A stretch of DNA of 34,932 nucleotides from an uncultured Sphingomonadales bacterium (lineage in GTDB: Bacteria > Pseudomonadota > Alphaproteobacteria > Sphingomonadales > Sphingomonadaceae). The position numbers and the translations under genes are program-made. Numbering within the stretch: position 1 is the first letter of the stretch; every line of letters starts with the position of its first letter. Below are positions 24,489-32,913 of the stretch, one piece after another. The notes beneath the pieces are model-generated. The model did no database searches. It was given only the letters and a program-made list of their open reading frames with translations, and was not told the origin of the DNA. The stretch covers positions 1 through 34,932 of the forward strand of contig CALCBC010000008.1 in NCBI GenBank assembly GCA_937898525.1, written 5' to 3'.

Positions 24489-24847
24489 CGCGGCCTTGTG
24501 GAAGACGCTAGACCTGGTCGTCCGTCATGGCCGGAGGGCACCGCCCGGGGACCTTCGTCCATCCGCCGCCGACGGCAGCCTGGGCACGAGCGGCGATACC
24601 CTGGAGCAGGATGTCGAGAGCCTTCGTGAGACCCGTCACGGCCCATCGCTTCAGATTGCGCCCGGTACCCCGGAGCCGATCGGACCCTCGAAAGGCCTGC
24701 ATGCCGAACTCCTCGCAGTGCGCGCATGCTGAGCGGCACCGAGGGGGCACGGCAGACCGATTCTGCTGATGGCAGGCATCGACGAATACTATGGGGCACG
24801 TGTGGATCCGGGCCCCGAGGTTGAGTGAGCCACGACTGGAGAAGAAC
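24489..24847. other. Gap with an unrecognised minus-strand frame
   Basis: About 360 bases without a supported gene. The only sizeable minus-strand frame (24508-24849, 113 codons) has no convincing ribosome-binding site and no family I recognise. It contains a Cys pair (CAHC) and could be a remnant. No hairpin or promoter stands out except the leader of the next gene. Confidence 0.4.
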
Positions 24848-25072
24848 ATGGCAATCGAAATTGTCGCACGCGCGAACGGGCCCTACGTCATCAGCGGCGA
24901 CCTCAGCACCCTCGAGCTGCGCGACGGGGCAGGCAACGCCTACGATCTCGGGAACAAGGTGCGTGTATATCTATGTCGCTGCGGCGCTTCGACCACGAAG
25001 CCCTTCTGTGATGGCCAGCACACGAAGATCGGCTTCCAGGCCGCGGAAGAGGCCGTCGCCGCCGAGGGCTGA
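24848..25072 (+). CDS. CDGSH-type iron-sulfur protein
   Basis: The 74-residue protein has one CDGSH motif, CRCGASTTKPFCDGQH. Its three Cys and one His bind a [2Fe-2S] cluster in this family. It may serve in electron transfer or redox sensing in the cytoplasm. The ATG at 24848 follows GGAGAAG; an upstream in-frame ATG at 24791 is less likely. It converges with the GFA-family gene, 5 bases apart. Confidence 0.9.
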   Translation: MAIEIVARANGPYVISGDLSTLELRDGAGNAYDLGNKVRVYLCRCGASTTKPFCDGQHTKIGFQAAEEAVAAEG

Positions 25073-25077
25073 CCCCG

Positions 25078-25470
25078 TCAAGCGCCTTCGGGGTATCTCG
25101 GCAGGCTGTCGTCGAGCCTGAGCCAGCGCTGCATGCCGGACACCCAGATGTGTTCGGCCGGTTGGAACCGGTCCGGATCGTCGAGCGTGCCCATCGACAG
25201 GCCGATCGCCCCGAGGCTCGCGCGTTCGGAGAACAGCGTCGCCCCGCAGCGCGTGCAGAAGCCGCGCCTCAGGTCCGCCGACGACGCATACCACCCGACC
25301 GGTCCTGATATCCGCACCCGTTCCGCTGGCACGAGAACCCGCGCGTAGAACGGGCCGCCGGAGACCTTCTGGCAGGCGCGGCAATGGCAGGCCCTGACGT
25401 TGATCGGCTCGGCTTCGGTTTCGTAGCGGCAGGCGCCGCAATGGCATCCGCCTGCGATCCTCGCGCTCAT
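25078..25470 (-). CDS. GFA family (CENP-V/Gfa-like) zinc protein
   Basis: The 130-residue product has the family Cys sets GGCHCGAC, CHCRACQK and FCTRCGATLF, which bind two zinc ions. The fold is that of glutathione-dependent formaldehyde-activating proteins, but most members have no proven activity. The ATG at 25470 overlaps the MocR stop as ATGA, so the two genes are translationally coupled. The longer upstream frame is MocR shadow. Confidence 0.88.
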   Translation of the reverse strand: MSARIAGGCHCGACRYETEAEPINVRACHCRACQKVSGGPFYARVLVPAERVRISGPVGWYASSADLRRGFCTRCGATLFSERASLGAIGLSMGTLDDPDRFQPAEHIWVSGMQRWLRLDDSLPRYPEGA

Positions 25471-26864
25471 ACGACCCCCCGCGTGTTGCCGCGGTGCGCC
25501 GCGTCGAGCGCATCGCGCACGACGCCAAGGCCGCGTTCGAGCGCTTCGAATTCCAGCGGGGTGCCGAGGCAGACCCTGAGGCCCGAAATGGCGGCGCGAT
25601 CGACGAACGGCGCCTCCGGCGGCGTCAGCTCGACGTTGGCTCTCAGCGCGGTGTCGTAGACCCGCCCGGCCCGCTCGGCGTCCATCGGCAGCCACAGGTG
25701 GGGCGAGCGCAGCGAGGCGGGCTCTGCCACCGCGTCGCCGAGAATGCAGCGCGCGAGTTCCTGTCGGCGTGCGACTTCCGAGCGCACGCCCTCGAGGATC
25801 CGGTCGGCCATCCCGTTCGCGAGCCATTCGGCGAAGATCAGGCCGCCCGCCGCCGGCGGGCAATAGGCCATTGCCTGCGCCGCGAGCAGCAGGCGCTCGA
25901 AGTTCGCCTCGTTCTGCGGCGCGAGCACGAACCCGACCCGCAGGCCGGGCGAAAGCGCCTTGGAGATGCTGGTGACGTGGACCACACGCTCGGGCGCGAG
26001 CTCGGCCAGCGGCGCCGGATCGTTGTCGCGGCCGAACACGCGGTAGACATCGTCCTCGACGATGACGAGGTCGCGCTTGCGGGCAACCTCGACGATTTCG
26101 CCGCGCCGTGCGGCATCGAGCGTGGTGGCCGTCGGGTTTTGCAGCGTCGGGATCAGCAGCACGACGCGCGCCCCGGTCTCCACCGCGATCCGGTCGAGCG
26201 CGGCCGGGTCCATACCGCGGCCGTCCGCCGGCACGCCGTGCAGGCGCCAGCCGCCATGCTCGGCCATGGTCAGGTTCCCCGGATAGGTGGCGACGTCGCA
26301 CAGCACCGTTTCACCCGCGCGCGCGAGGCTCGACAGGGCGAGCATCAACGCCTGCTGGCCGCCGTTGGTCTGGATCACCCGCTCGGCCTCGGCTCCGGAC
26401 ACGCCGCCCTTCTCGCGCAGCCAGCGGGCCGCCGCTTCGCGGATCACCGGCAGGCCGGCGGTGAAGGTGTAGTCGAACACCGCCCCGACGTCGTCGCGCC
26501 GCGCCAGCGCCTCGAGCGTGTCGCGCGCCACGGCAAGCGCCGGGCCGATCGGCGGGACGTTCATCCCCAGGTTGATGCGCTGGCCCGAGGGGCGGTGCGC
26601 GAGCCGCTCGGCACGTCGCTCGACCACGAACGTGCCCCGGCCGACGTGGCTCTCGACGAGCCCGCGGCGTTCGGCCTCGGCATAGGCGCGGCTGATGGTC
26701 CCGACCGCCACGCCGAGCTGGTGAGCCAGCTCGCGATGCGGCGGCAAGCGCGTCCCCGAGCGCAGCGCACCCTGCGCGATGTCCACGGCCAGCGCGTCGA
26801 CCAGTCGCTGCCACAAGGGCTCGGCGCCATACGCGACGGCCGGACGCCAGTCACATTGTGCCAT
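25467..26864 (-). CDS. MocR-type regulator (GntR domain fused to an aminotransferase domain)
   Basis: The 465-residue product has a GntR winged helix at residues about 10-80 (GTRLPPHRELAHQLGVAVGTISRAYAEAE), then a fold-type I aminotransferase domain. The PLP-binding Lys is in TSISKALSPGLRVGF near residue 290. Such regulators sense PLP-linked amines or amino acids. The ATG at 26864 follows AGGA. It is divergent from a LysE exporter, and two direct repeats lie between them. The GFA gene is coupled downstream. Confidence 0.92.
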   Translation of the reverse strand: MAQCDWRPAVAYGAEPLWQRLVDALAVDIAQGALRSGTRLPPHRELAHQLGVAVGTISRAYAEAERRGLVESHVGRGTFVVERRAERLAHRPSGQRINLGMNVPPIGPALAVARDTLEALARRDDVGAVFDYTFTAGLPVIREAAARWLREKGGVSGAEAERVIQTNGGQQALMLALSSLARAGETVLCDVATYPGNLTMAEHGGWRLHGVPADGRGMDPAALDRIAVETGARVVLLIPTLQNPTATTLDAARRGEIVEVARKRDLVIVEDDVYRVFGRDNDPAPLAELAPERVVHVTSISKALSPGLRVGFVLAPQNEANFERLLLAAQAMAYCPPAAGGLIFAEWLANGMADRILEGVRSEVARRQELARCILGDAVAEPASLRSPHLWLPMDAERAGRVYDTALRANVELTPPEAPFVDRAAISGLRVCLGTPLEFEALERGLGVVRDALDAAHRGNTRGVV

Positions 26865-26925
26865 GACAATATCCTGTTTGACTCATTTCTGCATGATACA
26901 CATGATTGCATGCCTATGACAATAT
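26863..26925. promoter_or_regulatory. Direct repeats between the MocR and LysE genes
   Basis: ATGACAATAT occurs at 26863-26872 and again at 26916-26925, in the same orientation, 53 bases apart (about five helical turns). MocR regulators often bind direct repeats. The first copy overlaps the MocR start codon, and the second lies 18 bases before the LysE start. Confidence 0.6.
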
Positions 26926-26943
26926 GACTCGCGGTATAGTCCC

Positions 26944-27552
26944 ATGTTGCTGGCATTGCTGACCTTCTGCCTGGTGGCGACCATTACTCCGGGCCCGAAC
27001 AACATGATGCTTCTTTCCTCCGGCGCGACCTTCGGTTTCCGGCGCACGGTGCCCCACATCCTCGGCATCAGCGCCGGCTGCGCGATCATGGTGGTGGTCG
27101 TCGGCCTGGCACTCAGCGGCGTCGCCGAACACTTGCCCAGGTTCTATTCCGCCCTGCACATCGCGGCGAGCGCCTACATGCTCTGGCTCGCCTGGCGTAT
27201 CGCCACCTCGGCGGGGCCCGGGCAGGCGAACGCCAGCGGGCGGCCGATCGGCCCTATCGCAGCTGCGGCATTCCAGTGGGTCAATCCCAAGGCATGGGCG
27301 ATGGTGCTCGGCGCGGTGTCGAGTTTCGCCCGACCGGAGCGGATGATCGGCGACGTCCTGCTGATCGCGGGCGTCCTCGTCGCGGTCGGGCTGCCGTGCA
27401 TCGCCCTGTGGGCGGGGTGCGGAACGCTGCTCCAGCACCTGCTCGATCGCCCCAAGGCGCTACGCGCGTTCAACTGGTCGATGGCCGCGCTGCTGGTGCT
27501 CTCGCTGGTCCCCGGCTGGCAGGAGCTGTTCGCCGCGATCCGCCACGCATGA
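26944..27552 (+). CDS. LysE/RhtB family exporter
   Basis: The 202-residue inner-membrane protein has about six hydrophobic segments and the family start ATITPGPNNMMLLSSGATFGFRRT. A later FQWVNPKAWAM is the second conserved stretch. It would export an amino acid or related amine. There is no clear ribosome-binding site before the ATG at 26944, and TATAGT lies only a few bases upstream, so a very short leader or weak translation is possible. It is likely controlled by the divergent MocR protein. Confidence 0.9.
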   Translation: MLLALLTFCLVATITPGPNNMMLLSSGATFGFRRTVPHILGISAGCAIMVVVVGLALSGVAEHLPRFYSALHIAASAYMLWLAWRIATSAGPGQANASGRPIGPIAAAAFQWVNPKAWAMVLGAVSSFARPERMIGDVLLIAGVLVAVGLPCIALWAGCGTLLQHLLDRPKALRAFNWSMAALLVLSLVPGWQELFAAIRHA

Positions 27553-27570
27553 ACTCGGGTCCCCGCACTC

Positions 27571-27580
27571 GTAGAATCCC
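27571..27580 (+). promoter_or_regulatory. Candidate FixJ box 1 (GTAGAATCCC)
   Basis: It is part of CGTAG-N5-CGTAG, two CGTAG copies 10 bases apart, 85 bases before the universal stress gene. It shares GTAG-N2-TCCC with two other promoters in the stress cluster. Confidence 0.4.
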
Positions 27581-27664
27581 GTAGCGCGGCCGGCACCCGG
27601 CGGTCCTAGGGTCGTTGGGGCAACTGGCGAAAGCTCCCGTTCGCCCCATCGAGGGAACCGGAAC

Positions 27665-28471
27665 ATGCGTTCGATCCTGCTTCATGTCGCCGACGACGAC
27701 AGCCTGAAGGCCCGCACCCAGGTCGCTCTCGACCTCGCCCGCGCGTTCGGCGGCCATCTCACCTGCCTCCAGGCCGTACCGTTCGAATACGGCGTGCCCG
27801 GGGACTTCTACGGTGCGCTGGTGTCCGAGCTGATCCCCGAGCTGCGCAAGGCGGCCGAGCGCCTGCGCTCCGAATGCGAGGAACGGCTGCGCGCGGAGGA
27901 CGTCGCCTGGCACTGGGACCAGCGCGACGGCCGCGCGCTCGAGCACGTGCTGCGCGCAGGAGCGCTCAGCGACATCGTCGTCGTCGGCAGCCGCGAACCC
28001 TTGACCCGTTCGCCTTCGCTGCTCGCACGCGACCTCGCGACGCGGTTGCGCACACCGATGCTGGTCGTGCCCGAGCACGCCGCCGGCTTCGACTGCAGCG
28101 GCACGGCGATCGTTGCCTGGAACGGCTCGCAGGAGGCCTCGCACGCGCTCAAGGCGGCCCGGCCGCTGCTCGCTCGCGCTGCGGAAGTCATCCTCGCCTC
28201 GGTCACGGGCGAGCCCGACGCTCAGGTCGAGCTGCCGGCCGTCGAGGGCGCCGAGTACCTCTCGCGTCACGGGATCCGCTGCGAGCTCACCGAGTTCGCG
28301 CTCGGGGAGGCGACGGTTGCGGAGGTGCTCGCCGAAGTGGCCAGGCACCGCAAGGCGGCCTACCTCGTCATGGGGGCCTACGGCCGCCCGCGGCTGGCGG
28401 AGGCCGTTCTGGGCGGTGTCACCCGGGCGATGCTCGCGAACCCGCCGCTCCCCCTGCTGACCTGTCACTGA
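27665..28471 (+). CDS. Universal stress protein, two tandem domains
   Basis: The 268-residue cytoplasmic protein has two Usp domains, about residues 1-145 and 150-268. The second ends with VMGAYGRPRLAEAVLGGVTRAML, close to the ATP-binding G-2x-G-9x-G(S/T) motif. The first has DIVVVGSREP. Tandem Usp proteins accompany low-oxygen and stress regulons. The ATG at 27665 follows GAGGGAACC. It is followed 8 bases later by the oxidoreductase, so the two are one operon. Confidence 0.9.
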   Translation: MRSILLHVADDDSLKARTQVALDLARAFGGHLTCLQAVPFEYGVPGDFYGALVSELIPELRKAAERLRSECEERLRAEDVAWHWDQRDGRALEHVLRAGALSDIVVVGSREPLTRSPSLLARDLATRLRTPMLVVPEHAAGFDCSGTAIVAWNGSQEASHALKAARPLLARAAEVILASVTGEPDAQVELPAVEGAEYLSRHGIRCELTEFALGEATVAEVLAEVARHRKAAYLVMGAYGRPRLAEAVLGGVTRAMLANPPLPLLTCH

Positions 28472-28479
28472 GGCGCGCC

Positions 28480-29112
28480 ATGACCGAAACCATCAAGCAT
28501 GCGATCATCGTCTGCCATCCGCTCGAGAAGAGCTTCACGATGGCTCTCGCCCAGAAATACGCCGAGACGGTCCAGGCTCGCGGGCACGAGGTCGTGATCC
28601 GCGATCTCTACCGCCTCAAGTTCGACCCGGTGCTCAAGGCGAAGGAGCGCGAAGGCAAGCCCGCGCCCGATGTCGAGCGCGAGTGGATCGCGCTCGGCAA
28701 GCCCGACGTCTACGTGCTCGTCTACCCGATCTGGTTCGGCACCCCGCCGGCGATGCTCAAGGGTTACATCGACCGCGTATTCGGCGCCGGGCGCAGCCGC
28801 GGCCAGGGCGGCGAAGGCGGCACGCGCGAGCTGCTCGCCGGCAAGCGCCTCGTCTCGCTGACCTGCTCGGGCAGCCTGCAGGCCTGGCTCGCGGAGAAGG
28901 GCGTGCTCGGATCGCTGAGGACGGTGTTCTGCCGCTACCTTGCTGAGGTGTTCGGCTTCGTCGAAGCCCATGTCTATCACTTCGACGGCGTCTCTGCCGA
29001 CCTGCCGGAGCGCGAGCTGCGCATGCACCTGCTCGACGCGGAGAAGGCCGCCCGCGAAGTGCTCAGCCGCATGATGCCCGGAGCGCCGCCGCGCGATCCG
29101 TACCGCCAGTGA
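28480..29112 (+). CDS. NAD(P)H-dependent flavin oxidoreductase (flavodoxin-like fold)
   Basis: The 210-residue protein of the NQO1/KefF/MdaB class would reduce quinones or similar acceptors with two electrons using FMN or FAD. Visible motifs are AIIVCHPLEKSFTMALA (flavin phosphate binding) and YPIWFGTPPAMLKGYIDRVF (flavin ring contacts). The ATG at 28480 has only a weak AGG ahead and may rely on coupling with the universal stress gene 8 bases upstream. Confidence 0.88.
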   Translation: MTETIKHAIIVCHPLEKSFTMALAQKYAETVQARGHEVVIRDLYRLKFDPVLKAKEREGKPAPDVEREWIALGKPDVYVLVYPIWFGTPPAMLKGYIDRVFGAGRSRGQGGEGGTRELLAGKRLVSLTCSGSLQAWLAEKGVLGSLRTVFCRYLAEVFGFVEAHVYHFDGVSADLPERELRMHLLDAEKAAREVLSRMMPGAPPRDPYRQ

Positions 29113-29191
29113 GGCCGCCACGTCTTTCCGGATAGCGACTGACATGCGCCGCGCGCGGTTTCTGAAGACCTCGCGCCGGGGGAACGTCCTG

Positions 29192-30415
29192 ATGGCCTAT
29201 CGAACGCGTGTACGCAGCGCGGCGATCATCGCGAGTGGCGCGATCGCCGGATTTGCCGCAATCGTCGCGATCGGCGCACACGCGCAGCCGCTCGACACCG
29301 CGAGCCTGCCCTCGCTGCAGCGCTGGACGCCGGCCGCCGCGAGCGACCTGCTCGCCTACATCGAGCGCGTGGACAGCCACGGGCTCGAGCCGGCCGACTA
29401 CGCACCCGCGGCGCTGCGCCGCGCACTCGCCGCCGGCAACCTCGCCGAACTCGACCGACAGGCTTCGCAAAGCTTCGGCCTGCTCGCGCGCGACCTCGCC
29501 AACGGCCATGTCCGCCCGGCGCAGCGGCGCGGGTTCCACATCGCCACGCCAGCGCTCACGCCACAACGGATCGCGCTGTTGATCGAACAGGCGCTCGCCC
29601 TGCGCACGGTCGGCCGCGTGCTCGAGGGGCTCGCGCCGCAGAACCCGCAGTACCGCGGCCTGCGCAGCGCCCTCGCCGCCCTCCCCGCCGGGGCCGATGC
29701 CGAGCGACGCAAGATCGAGGCGAGCCTCGAGCGCTGGCGCTGGATGCCGCGCGAGCTGGGTGCCCGGCACCTGCTGGTGAACATCCCCGAATACCAAGTC
29801 CGCCTGATCGACGGTGGCCGCGAGATCGCCGTCCACCGCGTGATCGTCGGCAAGCGCTCGACCCCGACTCCGCAGTTCTCCGCGCAGGTCAGCGGGGTGA
29901 TTTTCAATCCGCCGTGGAACGTGCCGCAGTCGATCATCGCCGAGAGCGTCGGCAGCCTGGTGCGCAACAGCCCGGCCACCGCCAGGGCCCGCGGCTACAC
30001 CTGGAGCTGGTCGGGCGGGACGCTGCGCGTGACCCAGCAGCCGGGGCCGAACAACGCGCTCGGGCAGTTGAAGCTCGACATGCCGAACCCCTACGCGGTC
30101 TTCCTGCACGACACGCCGGACAAGGAGCTGTTCGGCCGCGAGGAGCGGACGATGAGCCACGGTTGTGTCCGCACCGACCGTCCGTTCGACCTCGCCGAGC
30201 GCCTGCTCGGCGGAACCGGCTGGACTCGCGCGATGATCGACGAGGCGGTCGCGAGCCGGCGGACCCAGCGCATCGCGCTGGCGCAACCCGTGCCGGTCTA
30301 TGTTGTCTATCTGTCGGCCTATGTCGGTGCCGACGGCCGCGCGCGGTACTTCGGCGATCCCTACGGGCTCGACGCCGCAGTCAACCGCCTGCTCGACGAC
30401 CGCGCGGGCGCCTGA
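29192..30415 (+). CDS. L,D-transpeptidase (YkuD domain)
   Basis: The 407-residue product has an N-terminal signal/membrane segment (AAIIASGAIAGFAAIVAIGAHA) and an N-terminal domain of about 180 residues. A YkuD catalytic domain follows, with the conserved His in VFLHDTP and the nucleophilic Cys in MSHGCVRT near residue 325. It resembles YcbB-type enzymes, which make 3-3 cross-links in peptidoglycan in the periplasm. I chose the ATG at 29192 because GGGGGAA precedes it; the ATG at 29144 is also in frame. Cell-wall remodelling fits a stress-survival cluster. Confidence 0.88.
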   Translation: MAYRTRVRSAAIIASGAIAGFAAIVAIGAHAQPLDTASLPSLQRWTPAAASDLLAYIERVDSHGLEPADYAPAALRRALAAGNLAELDRQASQSFGLLARDLANGHVRPAQRRGFHIATPALTPQRIALLIEQALALRTVGRVLEGLAPQNPQYRGLRSALAALPAGADAERRKIEASLERWRWMPRELGARHLLVNIPEYQVRLIDGGREIAVHRVIVGKRSTPTPQFSAQVSGVIFNPPWNVPQSIIAESVGSLVRNSPATARARGYTWSWSGGTLRVTQQPGPNNALGQLKLDMPNPYAVFLHDTPDKELFGREERTMSHGCVRTDRPFDLAERLLGGTGWTRAMIDEAVASRRTQRIALAQPVPVYVVYLSAYVGADGRARYFGDPYGLDAAVNRLLDDRAGA

Positions 30416-30429
30416 TCGCCCAAACGAGA

Positions 30430-30460
30430 CGGCGGCCCTTCTCCAAGGGAAGGGCCGCCG
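30430..30460. terminator. Convergent terminator hairpin between the transpeptidase and Hsp20 genes
   Basis: A perfect 12-base stem (CGGCGGCCCTTC with its complement) and a 7-base loop lie between two convergent stop codons. No T-run is present on either strand, so it may act with Rho or as an end-protecting hairpin. Confidence 0.6.
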
Positions 30461-30483
30461 CTGCGAAGGCATGGATCGGATGC

Positions 30484-30963
30484 TCAGCCGATCTTGATCT
30501 TCTTGGTCCGGTTTTCGGCGTTCTTGTCCTTCTTCATCGCGAGCTTGAGCACGCCCTGCTCGAACTTGCCCGCGATGGTGTCGGGATCGACGTCGGCCGG
30601 CAGCGTCACCTCCCGGCGGAACGAGCCGTAGCGGCGTTCGCTCAGCAGGTAGCCGTTTTCCTTCTTTTCGCTCTCCTCGCGCTTCTCGCCCGACACGGAG
30701 AGAACGCCGTCGGCGAATTCGACCTCGACGTCCTTCTCGTCGAGACCCGGAAGCTCGACGCTCAGCTCGTAGCCATCGGAAGTCGGGGCCAGCTCCATCG
30801 CCGGGCTCAGCGCAGCCGACGCACCGAACGAGAAGATGCTGCGCGACGGGCGGGCAAGACTGAAGTCTTCGAACAGCCGGTCGATCTCCTCCCGAAGGCG
30901 CAGCAGCGGCGCCGGGGTGGCGATCTGCGGACGATACTCGGTCGGAACTGTAGTCTCGGACAT
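30484..30963 (-). CDS. Hsp20 / alpha-crystallin family small heat-shock protein
   Basis: The 159-residue protein has an N-terminal arm (LREEIDRLFEDF) and an alpha-crystallin domain at about 50-150 (ELSVELPGLDEKDVEVEFADGVLSV, then YGSFRREVTLP and GKFEQGVLKLAMKK). It has a basic C-terminal tail. It is an ATP-independent holdase chaperone in the cytoplasm. The ATG at 30963 follows GGGAG. It is divergent from the alcohol dehydrogenase gene, and their shared 170-base promoter region holds a candidate FixJ box. Confidence 0.93.
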   Translation of the reverse strand: MSETTVPTEYRPQIATPAPLLRLREEIDRLFEDFSLARPSRSIFSFGASAALSPAMELAPTSDGYELSVELPGLDEKDVEVEFADGVLSVSGEKREESEKKENGYLLSERRYGSFRREVTLPADVDPDTIAGKFEQGVLKLAMKKDKNAENRTKKIKIG

Positions 30964-31094
30964 TTGCGGTCTCCCTTGTTCAAGGATCCGATCTTGGCCC
31001 GGGAGCTGGAAGCCCGATCGCGGACCCTGGAGCGGGGCTACTCCCGGCCCCGGCGCTGCAGAATTCGGAAGTTTACGGAGACAACCGAACGCTG

Positions 31095-31104
31095 GGGACG
31101 CTAC
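31095..31104 (-). promoter_or_regulatory. Candidate FixJ box 2 (GTAGCGTCCC)
   Basis: It lies between the divergent Hsp20 and alcohol dehydrogenase genes. The 10 bases are identical to those before the gene at 34067-34459. TTTACGGAG nearby (31073-31081) also resembles TCTACGGAG beside that other site. Confidence 0.45.
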
Positions 31105-31134
31105 CCTGGAGCGGCAAGGGAAAAGGAGTCCGGC

Positions 31135-32124
31135 ATGACCCGGATGTGGGCAATGCAGCTGGAGCGTCCCGGCACCCCGCTGGCCCGGGTCGAACGGCCG
31201 CTGCCCGAGCCGGGGCCCGGCGAAGTCAGGGTGGCGATCGCCGCCTGCGGCGTGTGCCGGACCGACCTCCATGTCGTCGACGGCGACATCCGCGGCCCGC
31301 TGCCGATCGTGCCGGGGCACGAGATCGTCGGACGCGTCGACGCGCTCGGACCCGGCGTCGCGGGCCTCGTCCCGGGCCAGCGCATCGGCGTGCCCTGGCT
31401 TGGCCGCAGCTGCGGCCGCTGCCCCTACTGCGAGGGCGATCGCGAGAACCTGTGCGACGCGCCGCTGTTCACGGGCTTCACCCGCGACGGCGGCTATGCG
31501 AGCCACTGCCTCGCCGACGCGCGCTACTGCTTCCCGCTGCCCGACGCGTTCGACGACCTGCATGCCGCCCCGCTGCTGTGTGCGGGGCTGATCGGTTACC
31601 GCTCCTACCGCCTTGCCGGCGATGGCGAAGTGCTCGGCCTCTACGGTTTCGGGGCCGCGGCGCACATCCTCGCCCAGCTCGCCGTCTGGCAGGGCCGCAC
31701 GGTCTGCGCCTTCACGCGCCCCGGCGACGCGGCCGGCCAGGCTTTCGCCCGCGAGCTGGGCTGCGCCTGGGCCGGATCGTCGCTCGAGCCGCCGCCCTCG
31801 CCGCTCGACGCGGCGATCATCTTCGCGCCGGTCGGCCCGCTCGTGCCGCTCGCGCTGAAGGCTGTCCGCAAGGGCGGCCGGGTGGTCTGCGCCGGCATCC
31901 ACATGTCCGACATCCCCACCTTCCGCTACGCCGACCTGTGGCAGGAGCGCTCGATCCTCTCGGTCGCCAACCTGACGCGGGCCGACGGGCACGAGTTCCT
32001 CGCGCTCGCCGCTCAGGCGCCCATCCGCACCCGGGTCAGCGCGATGAAGCTGGAAGCGGCCAACGAGGCGCTCGACCGGCTGCGCGCCGGCGACCTCGAA
32101 GGGGCAATCGTGTTGACCCCTTGA
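31135..32124 (+). CDS. Zinc-dependent alcohol dehydrogenase family protein
   Basis: The 329-residue medium-chain dehydrogenase has catalytic zinc ligands in GVCRTD and GHE. The structural zinc site is C-x2-C-x2-C-x7-C, in CGRCPYCEGDRENLC. The NAD(P) fold carries GLYGFGAAAHIL. It would interconvert an alcohol and an aldehyde. The ATG at 31135 follows AAGGAG. Such a dehydrogenase is a common member of FixLJ-linked low-oxygen clusters. It converges on fixJ with a shared hairpin at the gene ends. Confidence 0.9.
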   Translation: MTRMWAMQLERPGTPLARVERPLPEPGPGEVRVAIAACGVCRTDLHVVDGDIRGPLPIVPGHEIVGRVDALGPGVAGLVPGQRIGVPWLGRSCGRCPYCEGDRENLCDAPLFTGFTRDGGYASHCLADARYCFPLPDAFDDLHAAPLLCAGLIGYRSYRLAGDGEVLGLYGFGAAAHILAQLAVWQGRTVCAFTRPGDAAGQAFARELGCAWAGSSLEPPPSPLDAAIIFAPVGPLVPLALKAVRKGGRVVCAGIHMSDIPTFRYADLWQERSILSVANLTRADGHEFLALAAQAPIRTRVSAMKLEAANEALDRLRAGDLEGAIVLTP

Positions 32125-32133
32125 ACCACGCGC

Positions 32134-32808
32134 TCACTGCGGCGCTTCGCGCCGCTGGGAAGCTCCGACCGAATACTTGACCCGCCATTCCTTCTCCGAG
32201 CCCATTCCCGCGGCAAAGGCGATCCTCAGCGCCTCGGCGAAGTTGCCGACGCCGAGCTTGTCCATTGCGTTGGCGCGATAGACCTCGACGGTCCGCGAGC
32301 TGATCCCGAGGTCGTAGGCGATCGTCTTGTTCGGGTAGCCGCAGGCCAGCCCCTCGAGCACTTCCTGCTCGCGGTCGGTCAGCTTGGCGATCTGCGTCAG
32401 CGCCCATTCCTTGCGCTGCCTCTGACCCTCGTGGTCCGCCAACTGGCCGAAGCCCTCGTCGAGCGCCTGCAGCAGGCGCTCGCGGTTGAATGGCTTTTCG
32501 AGGAAATCGACGGCGCCTGCGCGCATCGCCCGCACCGCGATGCCGACGTCGCCGTGGCCGGTGAGCACGATGATCGGGAAGTTGAAGCCGCGCGTGGCCA
32601 TTTCGGCCTGGACCTGCAGACCGTCCATCCCGGGCATGCGAACGTCGAGCAGCACGCAGGCCGGCTCCGCCCGGTCGGCCCCCTTCAGGAATGTATCTCC
32701 GTCCTCCCATTTCTCGACCCGAAAACCGGCCGTGCGCAGCAGGAAGTCGAGCGAGCGCCGGATCGACTCCTCGTCGTCGACCACATGGACCAGCCTGTCA
32801 TCCCCCAT
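32134..32808 (-). CDS. fixJ: FixJ-type response regulator
   Basis: The 224-residue protein has a receiver domain at 1-120 with the acidic pair D11-D12, the phospho-acceptor D55 in LLDVRMPG, and the Lys in FLEKPF. A LuxR-type helix-turn-helix follows at about 145-205 (LTDREQEVLEGLACGYPNKTIAYDLGISSRTVEVYRANAMDKL). Phosphorylation by the divergent FixL should switch on oxygen- or redox-dependent genes. The start is uncertain; the ATG at 32808 has GAGG at a normal distance, and an ATG at 32817 and a TTG at 32826 are in frame. Confidence 0.92.
   Translation of the reverse strand: MGDDRLVHVVDDEESIRRSLDFLLRTAGFRVEKWEDGDTFLKGADRAEPACVLLDVRMPGMDGLQVQAEMATRGFNFPIIVLTGHGDVGIAVRAMRAGAVDFLEKPFNRERLLQALDEGFGQLADHEGQRQRKEWALTQIAKLTDREQEVLEGLACGYPNKTIAYDLGISSRTVEVYRANAMDKLGVGNFAEALRIAFAAGMGSEKEWRVKYSVGASQRREAPQ
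32139..32155. terminator. Hairpin at the convergent end of the dehydrogenase and fixJ genes
   Basis: A perfect 7-base stem GCGGCGC / GCGCCGC with a TTC loop lies within the last codons of fixJ and 15 bases after the dehydrogenase stop. There is no T-run. Confidence 0.45.
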
Positions 32809-32844
32809 CGGCTTCATCCTCGGCAAATCTCTGGGATCGCGATT

Positions 32845-32863
32845 CTATTCTCCGATGGAATAG
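32845..32863. promoter_or_regulatory. Inverted repeat in the fixJ-fixL divergent promoter
   Basis: CTATTC (32845-32850) and GAATAG (32858-32863) are separated by 7 bases, in the 105-base region between the two divergent starts. It is a candidate autoregulatory operator. Confidence 0.4.
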
Positions 32864-32913
32864 CCATAACTTCGGGCACTCGCTAGGATTGAAGGCAAGC
32901 AGGGGTTTTGCCG

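Noticed and set aside
24508..24849. A 113-codon minus-strand gene before the CDGSH gene
   Set aside because: There is no ribosome-binding site or family match, and it overlaps the start region of the CDGSH gene. It is kept only as a possible remnant.
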